Assembly (NCBI RefSeq): GCF_000373625.1
Contig: NZ_KB891993.1
Span: forward strand, 744,001-808,000
Reading direction: 5' to 3'
Length of the DNA: 64,000 bases
DNA from: Streptomyces sp. LaPpAH-108
Lineage (GTDB): Bacteria > Actinomycetota > Actinomycetes > Streptomycetales > Streptomycetaceae
Shown here one piece after another: positions 42,450 to 50,451 of this stretch (positions within the stretch are counted from its first letter, which is position 1; each line of letters begins with the position of its first letter). A program made the translations under genes and the position numbers. The notes under the pieces are model-generated. The model worked only from the letters and a program-made list of their open reading frames with translations, did not search any database and had not been told where the DNA came from.

Positions 42450-43103
42450 ATGTCTGCTGACCTGGCCCGGGTCGACCCCGGCCAGATGCCCGAGGCCCTG
42501 TGCCGCGCGTGCGTGGGGCCGATGCGCGTCGACGGCGCCTCCGTCTCCCTCGCGGGCGGCCCGGGCGTACGGGCCGCCTGGTGCGCCAGCGACCGTACGG
42601 CGGCGCGGCTCGCGCAGGCGCAGTACGCACTGGGCGACGGCCCCTGCCAAAGCGCGCTGGACGGCGCGGCGACGGTGGAGGCCGCCGACCTCACCCGGGG
42701 CCCGGACGCGCACCGCTGGCCCGAGTTCGCCGCCGAGGCCGTGAGCCTGGGCGTGGGGGCCGTGTTCTCGCTGCCGCTGGGCGTCGACGGAACCACCGTC
42801 GGCACGCTCGATCTGTACCGCGACCGCCCCGGCGCGCTGTCCGAGTCCGATCTGCGGATCGCCCGGTGGACCCGGGACGCCGTCACCTTCGCCGTCACCG
42901 ATCTTCCGCCCGGCCACGAGGCGGTCGGCGTGGTCATGGCCCGGCTCGGGCTGTCCCCGGAGCAGGCGCTGGACCGTATCCGGGAGGCCGCGTTCGCCGA
43001 GGGGCGGACGGTCGGCGAGCTGGCGCACGAGATCGTGCTGCGCGGGTCCGGCTTCGGGCCGGAGCCGGGCGAGGGCCATGTTTGCCCCGCGCCGCACCGG
43101 TGA
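42450..43103 (+). CDS. GAF-ANTAR RNA-binding antiterminator-type regulator
   Basis: 217 residues. A GAF sensor domain covers about 20-145 (AQAQYALGDGPCQSALDG), and a C-terminal ANTAR domain about 155-205 reads VGVVMARLGLSPEQALDRIREAAFAEGRTVGELAHEIV, with the family's conserved Ala and aromatic positions. ANTAR proteins bind dual-hexaloop RNA hairpins and prevent termination. The ATG at 42450 has CGGAGG eight bases upstream. No cognate double hairpin was found nearby. Confidence 0.88.
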   Translation: MSADLARVDPGQMPEALCRACVGPMRVDGASVSLAGGPGVRAAWCASDRTAARLAQAQYALGDGPCQSALDGAATVEAADLTRGPDAHRWPEFAAEAVSLGVGAVFSLPLGVDGTTVGTLDLYRDRPGALSESDLRIARWTRDAVTFAVTDLPPGHEAVGVVMARLGLSPEQALDRIREAAFAEGRTVGELAHEIVLRGSGFGPEPGEGHVCPAPHR

Positions 43104-43149
43104 CTCGGCCGAGGTAGCCCTGCGGGGACTCCGAAGGAAGTTGAAGGCC

Positions 43150-43359
43150 GTGACCAGCGACACCGCCATGACCAAGGACACCGAGGACAGCACCGGGGAC
43201 ACGCGGGAGTGGGCGTCCGTCCGCGTCGTCGAGACCGGCTGGGCCAGGGCCCGCCGCCTGCGCGGCCAACGGGTGCGCACCTGTGTGGCCGCGGTCGTCA
43301 CGAAGGACTCCGCTCCCCGGACCGGTGCGGAGGAGAACATCGTCAGGGGCGAGGACTGA
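43150..43359 (+). CDS. hypothetical small protein (69 aa)
   Basis: A 69-residue reading from GTG 43150 with GAAGG just upstream, 46 bp after the GAF-ANTAR stop. The product is hydrophilic (EWASVRVVETGWARARRLRGQR) with no motif known to me. A longer reading from 43078 overlaps the ANTAR gene and lacks a site, so I reject it. Codon bias is good, but coding status is not certain. Confidence 0.45.
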   Translation: MTSDTAMTKDTEDSTGDTREWASVRVVETGWARARRLRGQRVRTCVAAVVTKDSAPRTGAEENIVRGED

Positions 43360-43452
43360 TCGCCCAGGCCCACCGGTCGGCCTATCGGCCGGAGACCTCG
43401 GTACGCGTTTCCGACCTGCGGACATGACGGGATCCGGGTCCGCCGCCCCCGC

Positions 43453-43477
43453 GTTTCACCTGGTGTCCGCCGGATAC
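43453..43477 (+). promoter_or_regulatory. SigB-like promoter before the DUF3040 gene
   Basis: GTTTC (43453-43457), a 14-base spacer and GGATAC (43472-43477) fit GNNTN-14/16-GGGTAC with one mismatch. It lies 40 bp before the ATG at 43518. Confidence 0.4.
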
Positions 43478-43517
43478 TTGAAAGGGAGTGTTTCCTCCGC
43501 CCGAGAGGGTGTTTCCC

Positions 43518-43808
43518 ATGGATGTCGTCTATCTGTCCGAGCGGGAATTGCGGGCATTGGCCGAGATGGACAAGACCTTGGGCAGGGAGCCCTTCCTGAT
43601 CCGGCACCTGCGGGGGCGGCGGCTCGCCGTGTGGGTGTCGGTGCTCGCGTTCGTCTCCTTCTGCCTGCTCGCCCTGGACGTGGTGTTCCGTGATCCGCTG
43701 CTGACCGGCGCGTTCATGGCCGTCTGGGCGGTCACCCTGACCGGTCTCGTGGGGCTGGTCGTGCGCTGGAGCCATCGGTGGAAGAGGCAGGTGACGATCC
43801 GTATATGA
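43518..43808 (+). CDS. DUF3040 family membrane protein
   Basis: 96 residues beginning MDVVYLSERELRALAEMDK, the hallmark of DUF3040. Two membrane segments follow (LAVWVSVLAFVSFCLLALDVVF and GAFMAVWAVTLTGLVGLVV). AGAGGG lies eight bases before the ATG. The function is unknown; DUF3040 genes are widespread in actinobacteria. Its stop overlaps the MFS start (ATGA), and a SigB-like promoter is upstream, so both may be stress-induced. Confidence 0.82.
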   Translation: MDVVYLSERELRALAEMDKTLGREPFLIRHLRGRRLAVWVSVLAFVSFCLLALDVVFRDPLLTGAFMAVWAVTLTGLVGLVVRWSHRWKRQVTIRI

Positions 43809-45322
43809 GGAGGCCGGAGACCGGGGCGGCGATGAGGGAGCCGGAGGGCGGAGAAGCGGGGTACGAGCCCGACCCGCGCCGGTGGCGGGCCCTGTCGGTC
43901 ACGCTGGTGGCCGGGTTCATGAGCCTGCTGGACGTGACGATCGTGGCGGTCGCGCTGCCGACCATCCAGCGGGATCTGCACGCCTCCCCCGCCCAGGTGC
44001 AGTGGGTGGTCTCCGGCTACGCCCTCACCTTCGCGCTCGCCCTGGTCACCGCCGGGCGGCTCGGCGACGCGCTGGACCGGCGCCGTATCTTCCTGCTGGC
44101 GCTCAGCGGCTTCGTGCTGTTCAGCGCGGCCTGCGGGGCGGCCCCCGACATCACCCTGCTGGTGATGGCGCGGCTCGCGCAGGGTCTTGCGGCGGGCTTC
44201 ATGGCGCCGCAGAACTCCGCGCTGATCCAGCAGCTGTTCCGGGGCGCCGAGCGCGGCCGGGCCTTCGGCTTCTTCGGCGCGACGGTCGGCATCTCCTCCG
44301 CCGTCGGCCCCCTGACCGGCGGCGCCATCCTCGCGCTGGCCTCGGGCGACCAGGGCTGGCAGTGGATCTTCTACGTCAACGTGCCCATCGGCATCCTCGC
44401 CGTCCTGCTGGGCCGACGGCTCCTCCCCCGGGTCCGCCGCAGCGGCCGGGGCCATGTGGACGTGCCCGGGGTGCTGCTCCTCGGGCTCGGCGTGCTCGCG
44501 GTCATGTTCCCGATGGTCCAGGCGGACTCCGGGGGTATCGGGCGCCTGTGGTGGCTGTTCCCGGTGGGTGCGGCGCTCCTCCTGGTCTTCGCCGCCTGGC
44601 AGCGGCGGCTGGTCGCCCGGGGCACCCAGCCCCTGCTGGACCCGCGCCTGTTCACCACCGTGCGCGGCTATGCCGTCGGCGCGGGCGTGGGCACGCTGTA
44701 CTTCATCGGCTTCAGCGGTGTCTGGCTGGTGTTCGCGCTCTTCTACCAGCACGGTCTCGGCTTCTCGCCGCTGCTGTCCGGGCTCGCGGTGACCCCGTTC
44801 GCGCTCGGCTCGGCGATGGCCGCCGTACTGGCCGGGCGGCTGGTGGAGCGCTTCGGCCGGGTGCTCACGGCGTGCGGTCTGACGGCGGTGATCGCGGGCC
44901 TGGGCGGCACCGCGCTCCTGCTCCGCCTCGCCCCGCTCGGCAGCGCCCCCTGGCTGGCGGCCCCGCTGCTGCTCCTGGGCGGTGTCGGCAGCGGGTTCGT
45001 GGTGTCCCCGAACATCACCATGACCCTGCGCGAGGTGCCGGTCCGCATGGCGGGCGCGGCGGGCGGCGCCCTCCAGACCGGCCAGCGCCTCGGCGCGGCG
45101 GTGGGTACGGCGGCGCTGCCCGGCCTGTTCTACGTGGCGCTCGGCGGTCACGGCGACTACCGCTCCGCGCTCACCACGGCCCTGGTCGCCGCCCTCGTCG
45201 GCATGGGGGCGTCCCTGGCGCTCGCGACGTTCGACTGGCGGCGGGACCGGCGCGCGTCGCGGGCGCGGCGGGCGTGTCCGGACGAGGTCGCGAACGATCC
45301 GGTGAACGCGCGGCAGAGCTGA
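43805..45322 (+). CDS. MFS transporter, DHA2 (14-TM) drug exporter family
   Basis: 505 residues with about 14 hydrophobic segments. GYALTFALALVTAGRLGDALDRRRI holds motif A, MSLLDVTIVAVALPTIQRDL the DHA2 motif D1, and GATVGISSAVGPLTGGAIL motif C of antiporters. It would export a drug or metabolite in exchange for protons. I take the ATG at 43805, coupled to the upstream stop; the ATG at 43832 is an alternative that loses only hydrophilic residues. The cargo is unknown. Confidence 0.87.
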   Translation: MRRPETGAAMREPEGGEAGYEPDPRRWRALSVTLVAGFMSLLDVTIVAVALPTIQRDLHASPAQVQWVVSGYALTFALALVTAGRLGDALDRRRIFLLALSGFVLFSAACGAAPDITLLVMARLAQGLAAGFMAPQNSALIQQLFRGAERGRAFGFFGATVGISSAVGPLTGGAILALASGDQGWQWIFYVNVPIGILAVLLGRRLLPRVRRSGRGHVDVPGVLLLGLGVLAVMFPMVQADSGGIGRLWWLFPVGAALLLVFAAWQRRLVARGTQPLLDPRLFTTVRGYAVGAGVGTLYFIGFSGVWLVFALFYQHGLGFSPLLSGLAVTPFALGSAMAAVLAGRLVERFGRVLTACGLTAVIAGLGGTALLLRLAPLGSAPWLAAPLLLLGGVGSGFVVSPNITMTLREVPVRMAGAAGGALQTGQRLGAAVGTAALPGLFYVALGGHGDYRSALTTALVAALVGMGASLALATFDWRRDRRASRARRACPDEVANDPVNARQS

Positions 45323-45499
45323 GGGCGGCATCGGCACGCGGTGTGCTTTTCCGACCACTGCTCCACTCGTGTGCGACAACCACCCGTACGGCGGCATGTC
45401 GACCGCCCGGGGGCGTCCTTCTCCGGCCCGAGCCACCAGGATTGCGCTCATCTACGCCATGGGGCGGCCGGACCGCGAACACCAGGAGAAGCGCAACTC

Positions 45500-47194
45500 G
45501 TGACTACCATCGACCGGCCCGAACCGGCAGCGGAGGACTCGTCCGAGAACGAGCTGCTGGTCCGGCGCAGCGAGCCCGGCAGTGTCGTGGTGAAGTGGCT
45601 GACGACCACCGACCACAAGACGATCGGCACGCTGTATCTCACGACGTCGTTCGCCTTCTTCCTGGTGGGCGGTGTGCTCGCGCTGCTCATGCGCGCCGAG
45701 CTGGCCCGCCCGGGCCTGCAGATCATCTCCAACGAGCAGTTCAACCAGGCGTTCACGATGCACGGCACCGTGATGCTGCTGATGTTCGCGACACCGCTGT
45801 TCGCGGGGTTCACCAACTGGATCATGCCGCTCCAGATCGGTGCGCCCGATGTCGCGTTCCCCCGGCTGAACATGCTGGCGTACTGGCTGTATCTCTTCGG
45901 CTCGCTCATCGCGGTGGGCGGCTTTCTCACCCCGCAGGGCGCGGCCGACTTCGGCTGGTTCGCCTACTCGCCGCTCTCGAACGCCATCCGCTCCCCCGGC
46001 GTGGGCGGCGACATGTGGATCATGGGTCTGGCGCTTTCCGGCTTCGGCACGATCCTCGGCTCGGTCAACTTCATCACCACGATGATCTGCATGCGCGCGC
46101 CCGGCATGACCATGTTCCGGATGCCGATCTTCTGCTGGAACGCCATGCTGACCAGCGTGCTGGTCCTGTTCGCCTTCCCGGTCCTCGCGGCTGCGCTGCT
46201 CGCCCTGGAGGCGGACCGCAAGTTCGGCGCCCATGTGTACGACGCGGCCAACGGCGGCCCCCTGCTGTGGCAACACCTCTTCTGGTTCTTCGGCCATCCG
46301 GAGGTGTACATCATCGCCCTGCCGTTCTTCGGCATCGTCACGGAGATCATCCCGGTGTTCTCCCGCAAGCCGATCTTCGGCTACATGGGCCTGATCGCCG
46401 CCACGATCGCGATCGCGGGCCTCTCGGTGACCGTGTGGGCGCACCACATGTACGTCACCGGTGGTGTGTTGCTGCCCTACTTCTCCTTCATGACCTTCCT
46501 GATCGCGGTGCCCACAGGAGTGAAGTTCTTCAACTGGATCGGCACCATGTGGAAAGGCTCGGTGTCCTTCGAGACACCGATGCTGTGGACCACGGGCTTC
46601 CTGGTCACCTTCCTCTTCGGCGGCCTGACCGGCGTCATCCTGGCCTCCCCGCCGATGGACTTCCACGTCTCCGACTCGTACTTCGTGGTCGCCCACTTCC
46701 ACTACGTCGTCTTCGGCACCGTCGTCTTCGCGATGTTCGCCGGCTTCCACTTCTGGTGGCCCAAGTTCACCGGCAAGATGCTGGACGAGCGCCTGGGCAA
46801 GATCACCTTCTGGACGCTGTTCATCGGCTTCCACACCACGTTCCTGGTCCAGCACTGGCTGGGCGCGGAAGGCATGCCGCGCCGCTACGCCGACTACCTC
46901 GCGGCCGACGGCTTCACCGTCCTCAACACGGTCTCGACCATCGGCGCGTTCCTGCTGGGCCTGTCGATGCTGCCCTTCTTCTACAACATCTGGAAGACCG
47001 CGCACTACGGCAAGCTCGTCAACGTGGACGACCCCTGGGGCTACGGCCGCTCCTTGGAGTGGGCGACCTCCTGCCCGCCCCCGCGCCACAACTTCCTCAC
47101 CCTGCCCCGCATCCGCAGCGAATCCCCCGCCTTCGACCTCCACCACCCCGACATCGCGATGGCCGAGCACGCCGCGCACTCGATCCGGCCGTGA
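45500..47194 (+). CDS. ctaD: cytochrome c oxidase subunit I
   Basis: 564 residues, GTG start after AGGAG. The heme-copper catalytic set is complete: heme a His in [12 protein letters not shown], the His-Tyr pair and Glu in [10 protein letters not shown], the copper HH in [11 protein letters not shown], the K-channel Lys in [10 protein letters not shown], and the two heme ligands in [11 protein letters not shown]. It reduces oxygen and pumps protons in the cytoplasmic membrane. No subunit II, III or bc1 genes are next to it, so it is probably the second ctaD of the genome, working with subunits encoded elsewhere. Confidence 0.94.
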   Translation: MTTIDRPEPAAEDSSENELLVRRSEPGSVVVKWLTTTDHKTIGTLYLTTSFAFFLVGGVLALLMRAELARPGLQIISNEQFNQAFTMHGTVMLLMFATPLFAGFTNWIMPLQIGAPDVAFPRLNMLAYWLYLFGSLIAVGGFLTPQGAADFGWFAYSPLSNAIRSPGVGGDMWIMGLALSGFGTILGSVNFITTMICMRAPGMTMFRMPIFCWNAMLTSVLVLFAFPVLAAALLALEADRKFGAHVYDAANGGPLLWQHLFWFFGHPEVYIIALPFFGIVTEIIPVFSRKPIFGYMGLIAATIAIAGLSVTVWAHHMYVTGGVLLPYFSFMTFLIAVPTGVKFFNWIGTMWKGSVSFETPMLWTTGFLVTFLFGGLTGVILASPPMDFHVSDSYFVVAHFHYVVFGTVVFAMFAGFHFWWPKFTGKMLDERLGKITFWTLFIGFHTTFLVQHWLGAEGMPRRYADYLAADGFTVLNTVSTIGAFLLGLSMLPFFYNIWKTAHYGKLVNVDDPWGYGRSLEWATSCPPPRHNFLTLPRIRSESPAFDLHHPDIAMAEHAAHSIRP

Positions 47195-47209
47195 GCACGC
47201 GGAGACACC

Positions 47210-47563
47210 ATGAGCGACCCAGCGGGACGTGAGGCCGAGGACGCCAGGCTCGGCAACGAGGTCGAGGGATACCTGCTGTGGCAGGCCACCATCGCGGTCG
47301 CCGAACAGCGCGCGCGTGACTTCACCGGTCCCCTGGACTGGCTGACCACCGCGCAGCGCGAGGAGATCGAACGGCACTACATCGCCGACAGCCTCCACCG
47401 CGCCCGCCAGGACCTCGAACGCGTCGCCGCCCGCTGCCGCTCCCTGCGCGCGGAGTACGAGGAGCGCTACCGCACCCTCCGCCTCCGCTGCGTCGCCTGC
47501 ACCCTGGCGGCCGTCGCCTGCCTGACCTCGGTGACGACGGCCGCGGTGTCCCTGGCCAGATGA
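47210..47563 (+). CDS. hypothetical protein with C-terminal membrane helix
   Basis: 117 residues. A charged helical body (about 1-90; EEIERHYIADSLHRARQDLERVAARCRSLRAEYEERYRTL is coiled-coil-like) ends in a single membrane helix near 97-114 (ACTLAAVACLTSVTTAAVSL). CGGAG lies five bases before the ATG at 47210, and the gene starts 15 bp after ctaD, so it is co-transcribed and could be an accessory to the oxidase. No family is recognised. Confidence 0.75.
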   Translation: MSDPAGREAEDARLGNEVEGYLLWQATIAVAEQRARDFTGPLDWLTTAQREEIERHYIADSLHRARQDLERVAARCRSLRAEYEERYRTLRLRCVACTLAAVACLTSVTTAAVSLAR

Positions 47564-47566
47564 CCC

Positions 47567-47626
47567 GGCTCCCTCCGTGACGAATCCCGCCTGCCCGGGT
47601 ACCCGGCAGGCCTCACGGAGGGAGCC
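47567..47626 (+). promoter_or_regulatory. long hairpin: terminator and ribosome-site sequestration
   Basis: GGCTCCCTCCGTGA (47567-47580) pairs perfectly with TCACGGAGGGAGCC (47613-47626), and inside it GCCTGC and GCAGGC enclose CGGGTACCCG. The right arm contains GGAGGGAG, the only Shine-Dalgarno for the ATG at 47632. In a transcript reading through from ctaD the site would be buried; it is free only if the left arm is absent or unfolded. Confidence 0.7.
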
Positions 47627-47631
47627 CGTCC

Positions 47632-47778
47632 ATGAGCTTCGAGACCCCCACCCCGTCCCAGGCCGAGGGCGAACGCGACCCGGACATCGAAACCCCCGGC
47701 CACCCCACCCACCGCGACGTCCCCCGCACGACGCCGTCCCAGGCGGAGGGGGAGGACCCGGACGAGGAGGACGGCTAG
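47632..47778 (+). CDS. acidic 48-residue protein with duplicated TPSQAEGE motif
   Basis: A 48-codon frame from the ATG at 47632, with GGAGGGAG eight bases upstream. The product is strongly acidic and disordered-looking; TPSQAEGE occurs twice (about residues 7-14 and 34-41), and the C-terminus is DPDEEDG. The coding third positions are G/C-rich. No family is recognised. Its ribosome-binding site is in the right arm of a perfect hairpin, so translation is probably conditional. It may be read from the ctaD operon or from a promoter inside the hairpin. Confidence 0.65.
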   Translation: MSFETPTPSQAEGERDPDIETPGHPTHRDVPRTTPSQAEGEDPDEEDG

Positions 47779-47797
47779 GACGGACGCACGGTGCCCC

Positions 47798-48373
47798 TCA
47801 GCCCGGGACAGTGTTCGCCGCGTACTCCACGACAAGGGGGCTCGCCACTACACACCGAGCACGGGCGGGAGTGCTCGGAAGAACCCCGGTGACCCGCGCG
47901 TATCCGGTCATCATCGCGGACGTCTCGATGCTGTCGTCCCCCCGGTCCAGCGCGTCGAGCAGTTCCCGCACACCCCGGCCACGCAGACGCGCGGCCGTCC
48001 CGGATCGGCTCTACTCCTCCGCCAGCGGGTCACGGTGCGTGGTGAGTGCTTCCACGACCCGTCCTGCCCTGGTGACGAAGGCGGTTCCCAGGCTGGAGGC
48101 CGAGTTCTCCGCCTCCAGCGCGGGGCCGTCCACCGGCACCGGGGTCCAGCCCCTCAGATGACGGGCCGACCCGTGCATGAGCAGGCGGCAGCCCCGGTCC
48201 GTCTCTCCTCCGGCTGCGGGGTCCACGAACAGGACGAGGTCCTGGTGGGCGCCGCTGAGCATCACGCACCGCAGCGGCGCTTCGAACTGCACCCACTGAC
48301 CGGGACGTAGATCAGGGGCCGCGTACCAGTCCGCCACGAGTTCGACGTGCGTCCGGCCCGATACGGAAGCAAA
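47798..48373 (-). pseudogene. broken gene remnant (resembles SAVMC3_10250 family)
   Basis: On the minus strand a frame open from 48373 gives DLRPGQWVQFEAPLRCVML, GCRLLMHGSARHLRGW and SSLGTAFVTRAGRVVEAL. It then meets a TAG at 48013-48011 and continues in the same frame as ELLDALDRGDD, MMTGYARVTGVLPS and CVVASPLVVEYAANTV to a TGA at 47800-47798. The part after the TAG is clearly coding-like, so the stop looks like a nonsense mutation. The front half of the protein is absent: a TGA lies at 48376-48374 and no homologous-looking frame precedes it. From memory it resembles the C-terminal two thirds of the SAVMC3_10250 family; that name is not certain. Confidence 0.6.
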
Positions 48374-48459
48374 TCAAGCCAGTTGCCCGCCGAACTCGCT
48401 ACCCGGAGCCGAGAATGGGCAGGCACGCACCACATACGGCGATGACCTCGGGGGATGTC

Positions 48460-50253
48460 ATGGAGGACAGGCTTGAGCCGGAGTCGGCACTGGACCGGCT
48501 CAGTGAACGCATCGTAGGCGTGGAGAAGGGGCAAGCGCGTCACGAGGAGAAGCTGGACGGCTTCAGGACCGGTCTGCACGATGTGCGGACCGACCTCGTG
48601 AAGCTCGGCGACGAGGTCACCGGTGTGCGTACGAAGGTCACCGGGCTGGAACACTCGATCACCGACACACGCCAGAGACTGGACGGCTTCCTGGAGCAGT
48701 ACGGACGCGACCGCGAAGTGTCGCGAGCCCAGGCCGAGTTGTCCCGCCTGACCACCGAATGGCACGCGCACTTCGCCCAGCGCAAGCAGACCCGCGCCCT
48801 GGCCCGCAGCCTGGTGCACACCCTCACCGCGCAGGCCGTCGAGGGAAAGGTGGTGAACACGGCCACGGTGCGCGCCTGTTCCGAGGAACGGCTGCTCCTG
48901 GAACCGACGTACTGGCTCGCGCCCGCCACCATGGCGGTCGCGGCCGATTTCCGCCGCGAGCGGGAACAGGCCGAACGCGCCCAGTCACACGCCTGCGCCC
49001 TGGACGCCGCCAAGGCCAACCTCTTCTTCTCGCTGACGTGCTCTCGCCTGGGCAACGAGACCCGAGCCGCCGCATGGATGGACCTCTACCTCCAGTCCCT
49101 CGATCCTGACGAACTGGGGCAGGACTTCTGCGTCGTCCTGGACGCGGTCGCGAGCAGAGAACTGGGCGAGAAGGCGCGTGGGTACACCCAGCAGACCATG
49201 GCGCGCTGGAACCGCGGAAGCCTGCGCCTCTCGGCCGACTCGCGCATGGCGCGGGGCACCCGCGGGGGCGCTCACCTGGAATCCCGCCTGCTGAACCTGC
49301 GCAGCCGCATCACCGAGAAGCAGTACGCGGCGCTGCGCACGACCTGCGGAAAGGACTGGCAGAACCTCCTGAGCGGCTGGGAACTCGCGACCGTGCCCGG
49401 CGGGATCCTGACCCATCTCAAGCGCCGGTTCCCCGACGGAGCCGAGGGGGTCGACGCACCGGTCGGCGGCGGCGGTCACGCGGAGAGCGCTCTGGACCGC
49501 CTCATCGAGCAACTGGAGCCGGACGAAGCGGACATGCGCGAGAAGATGCGGCGGCTCGAGCGCGTCATCGAACACGAGGGAGACCTTGAGAAGGCCACGG
49601 CGGCACACCGGTCGTCGCTCGCCCCTGACGCGGCCCCGGTCGCGTTCATGACGCTCCTCGATCAAGCCGTCTTCGAGCCGGACGACGTTCCGCTCGGCGA
49701 GCCGGCTCGCCACATGGCCCTGCGTGTCGTGTGGCCGGGCTTGGAGAACGCCGCACAGCGGTTCGTCGCCGACTCCCGGCAGCGCCTTCCGCCGCACCTC
49801 ACCTTGCGCATCGCGGGCTGGAAACGCACCGTCCCGACGGACTCGCGGACACCGGTCCAGCCAGGACCTCTCGTCGACGAACTCGCCACGCACCTCGAGC
49901 GACAGACCCAGGCCCAGTCGGATGCCGTGGTGCGCAGATGGCCTCGCGTGGTCGCCGCTGTCGTGATGGGCGTCGTCGCCGGGGCGCTCGTGGTGCCGTT
50001 CGTCGACGGCATGTCCCAGTGGATGTTCGGCCTGCTCGCGCTCGCCCTGTTCGGGTGGGCGATCTGGGAGTTCTGGAGCGTTCCGTTCCGGAAGAAGCAG
50101 GTCCGCGACCAGGGAGATCGCTTGCGGCACGAGGCCGTCACCACCTTGTCCCAAGCGCTGCGCCAGCGGGAGGAATTCTTCGAGGACTGGCGTGACGCGA
50201 TGGATCAACTGCCCGCCCTCCTCCGATGGGGCGCGCCCTACAGGCAGGACTGA
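48460..50253 (+). CDS. hypothetical coiled-coil protein with two C-terminal membrane helices
   Basis: 597 residues from the ATG at 48460 (GGGGGA just upstream; the ATG at 48442 is an alternative). Residues about 5-85 form a coiled coil (ALDRLSERIVGVEKGQARHE, then LGDEVTGVRTKVTGLEHSI). A long helical, charged body follows, and two membrane segments lie near 497-515 and 522-542 (VVAAVVMGVVAGALVVPF and MFGLLALALFGWAIWEFW), with a cytoplasmic-type tail. I recognise no family. It uses more A/T-ending codons than the core genes, and it lies between a broken gene and the MoxR/VWA unit, as accessory genes often do. Confidence 0.75.
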   Translation: MEDRLEPESALDRLSERIVGVEKGQARHEEKLDGFRTGLHDVRTDLVKLGDEVTGVRTKVTGLEHSITDTRQRLDGFLEQYGRDREVSRAQAELSRLTTEWHAHFAQRKQTRALARSLVHTLTAQAVEGKVVNTATVRACSEERLLLEPTYWLAPATMAVAADFRREREQAERAQSHACALDAAKANLFFSLTCSRLGNETRAAAWMDLYLQSLDPDELGQDFCVVLDAVASRELGEKARGYTQQTMARWNRGSLRLSADSRMARGTRGGAHLESRLLNLRSRITEKQYAALRTTCGKDWQNLLSGWELATVPGGILTHLKRRFPDGAEGVDAPVGGGGHAESALDRLIEQLEPDEADMREKMRRLERVIEHEGDLEKATAAHRSSLAPDAAPVAFMTLLDQAVFEPDDVPLGEPARHMALRVVWPGLENAAQRFVADSRQRLPPHLTLRIAGWKRTVPTDSRTPVQPGPLVDELATHLERQTQAQSDAVVRRWPRVVAAVVMGVVAGALVVPFVDGMSQWMFGLLALALFGWAIWEFWSVPFRKKQVRDQGDRLRHEAVTTLSQALRQREEFFEDWRDAMDQLPALLRWGAPYRQD

Positions 50254-50357
50254 CCGACCGCCTCGGCCGCGACTGCCAGGACTTCTTCGGCCCCTACGAC
50301 GTACAGGCACTCAACGCCTTGTCAAAAGGTGAGTCGCAGGGCGGCCCGTTTATCCGC

Positions 50358-50387
50358 ATGACAGCCCGGCGCCGGTCTGCCTACGAT
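50358..50387 (+). promoter_or_regulatory. promoter of the MoxR/VWA unit
   Basis: ATGACA (50358-50363) and TACGAT (50382-50387) are 18 bases apart. The start codon of a short ORF follows seven bases after the -10, so the transcript should begin at or next to A50395. Confidence 0.6.
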
Positions 50388-50394
50388 GCGCGCG

Positions 50395-50451
50395 ATGAAG
50401 AACTCCTCCTCTTGTGGATCGGGGGAATCGTTCGCGCAAGGTGAGTGCTGA
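50395..50451 (+). CDS. 18-residue leaderless upstream ORF
   Basis: ATG AAG AAC then a Ser-rich run, two Cys and a final TGC TGA; the peptide is MKNSSSCGSGESFAQGEC. Its TGA (50449-50451) shares its A with the ATG of the next gene at 50451 (TGATG). The ATG is seven bases downstream of TACGAT, the leaderless geometry seen elsewhere in the window. The penultimate region also contains AAGGTGAG, the Shine-Dalgarno of the next gene, so ribosomes translating the leader cross and re-initiate there. The role could be coupling or sensing of charged Ser or Cys tRNA; this is inference. Confidence 0.55.
   Translation: MKNSSSCGSGESFAQGEC

Noticed and set aside
43078..43149. Upstream ATG start for the small gene after GAF-ANTAR
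   Set aside because: Overlaps the ANTAR coding end in another frame and lacks a Shine-Dalgarno; the GTG at 43150 has one.
43529..45451. 640-codon minus-strand frame opposite the DUF3040 and MFS genes
   Set aside because: Runs through two clear genes and their junction; no ribosome site and shadow-type residue content.
47210..47563. Whether the 117-residue protein is cytochrome oxidase subunit IV (CtaF)
   Set aside because: CtaF has several membrane helices and a different pattern; this protein has only one helix at its end.
50226..50444. 72-codon plus-strand frame overlapping the end of the 597-residue gene
   Set aside because: No ribosome site and it would cross the promoter at 50358-50387; the short leaderless ORF at 50395 explains the region better.
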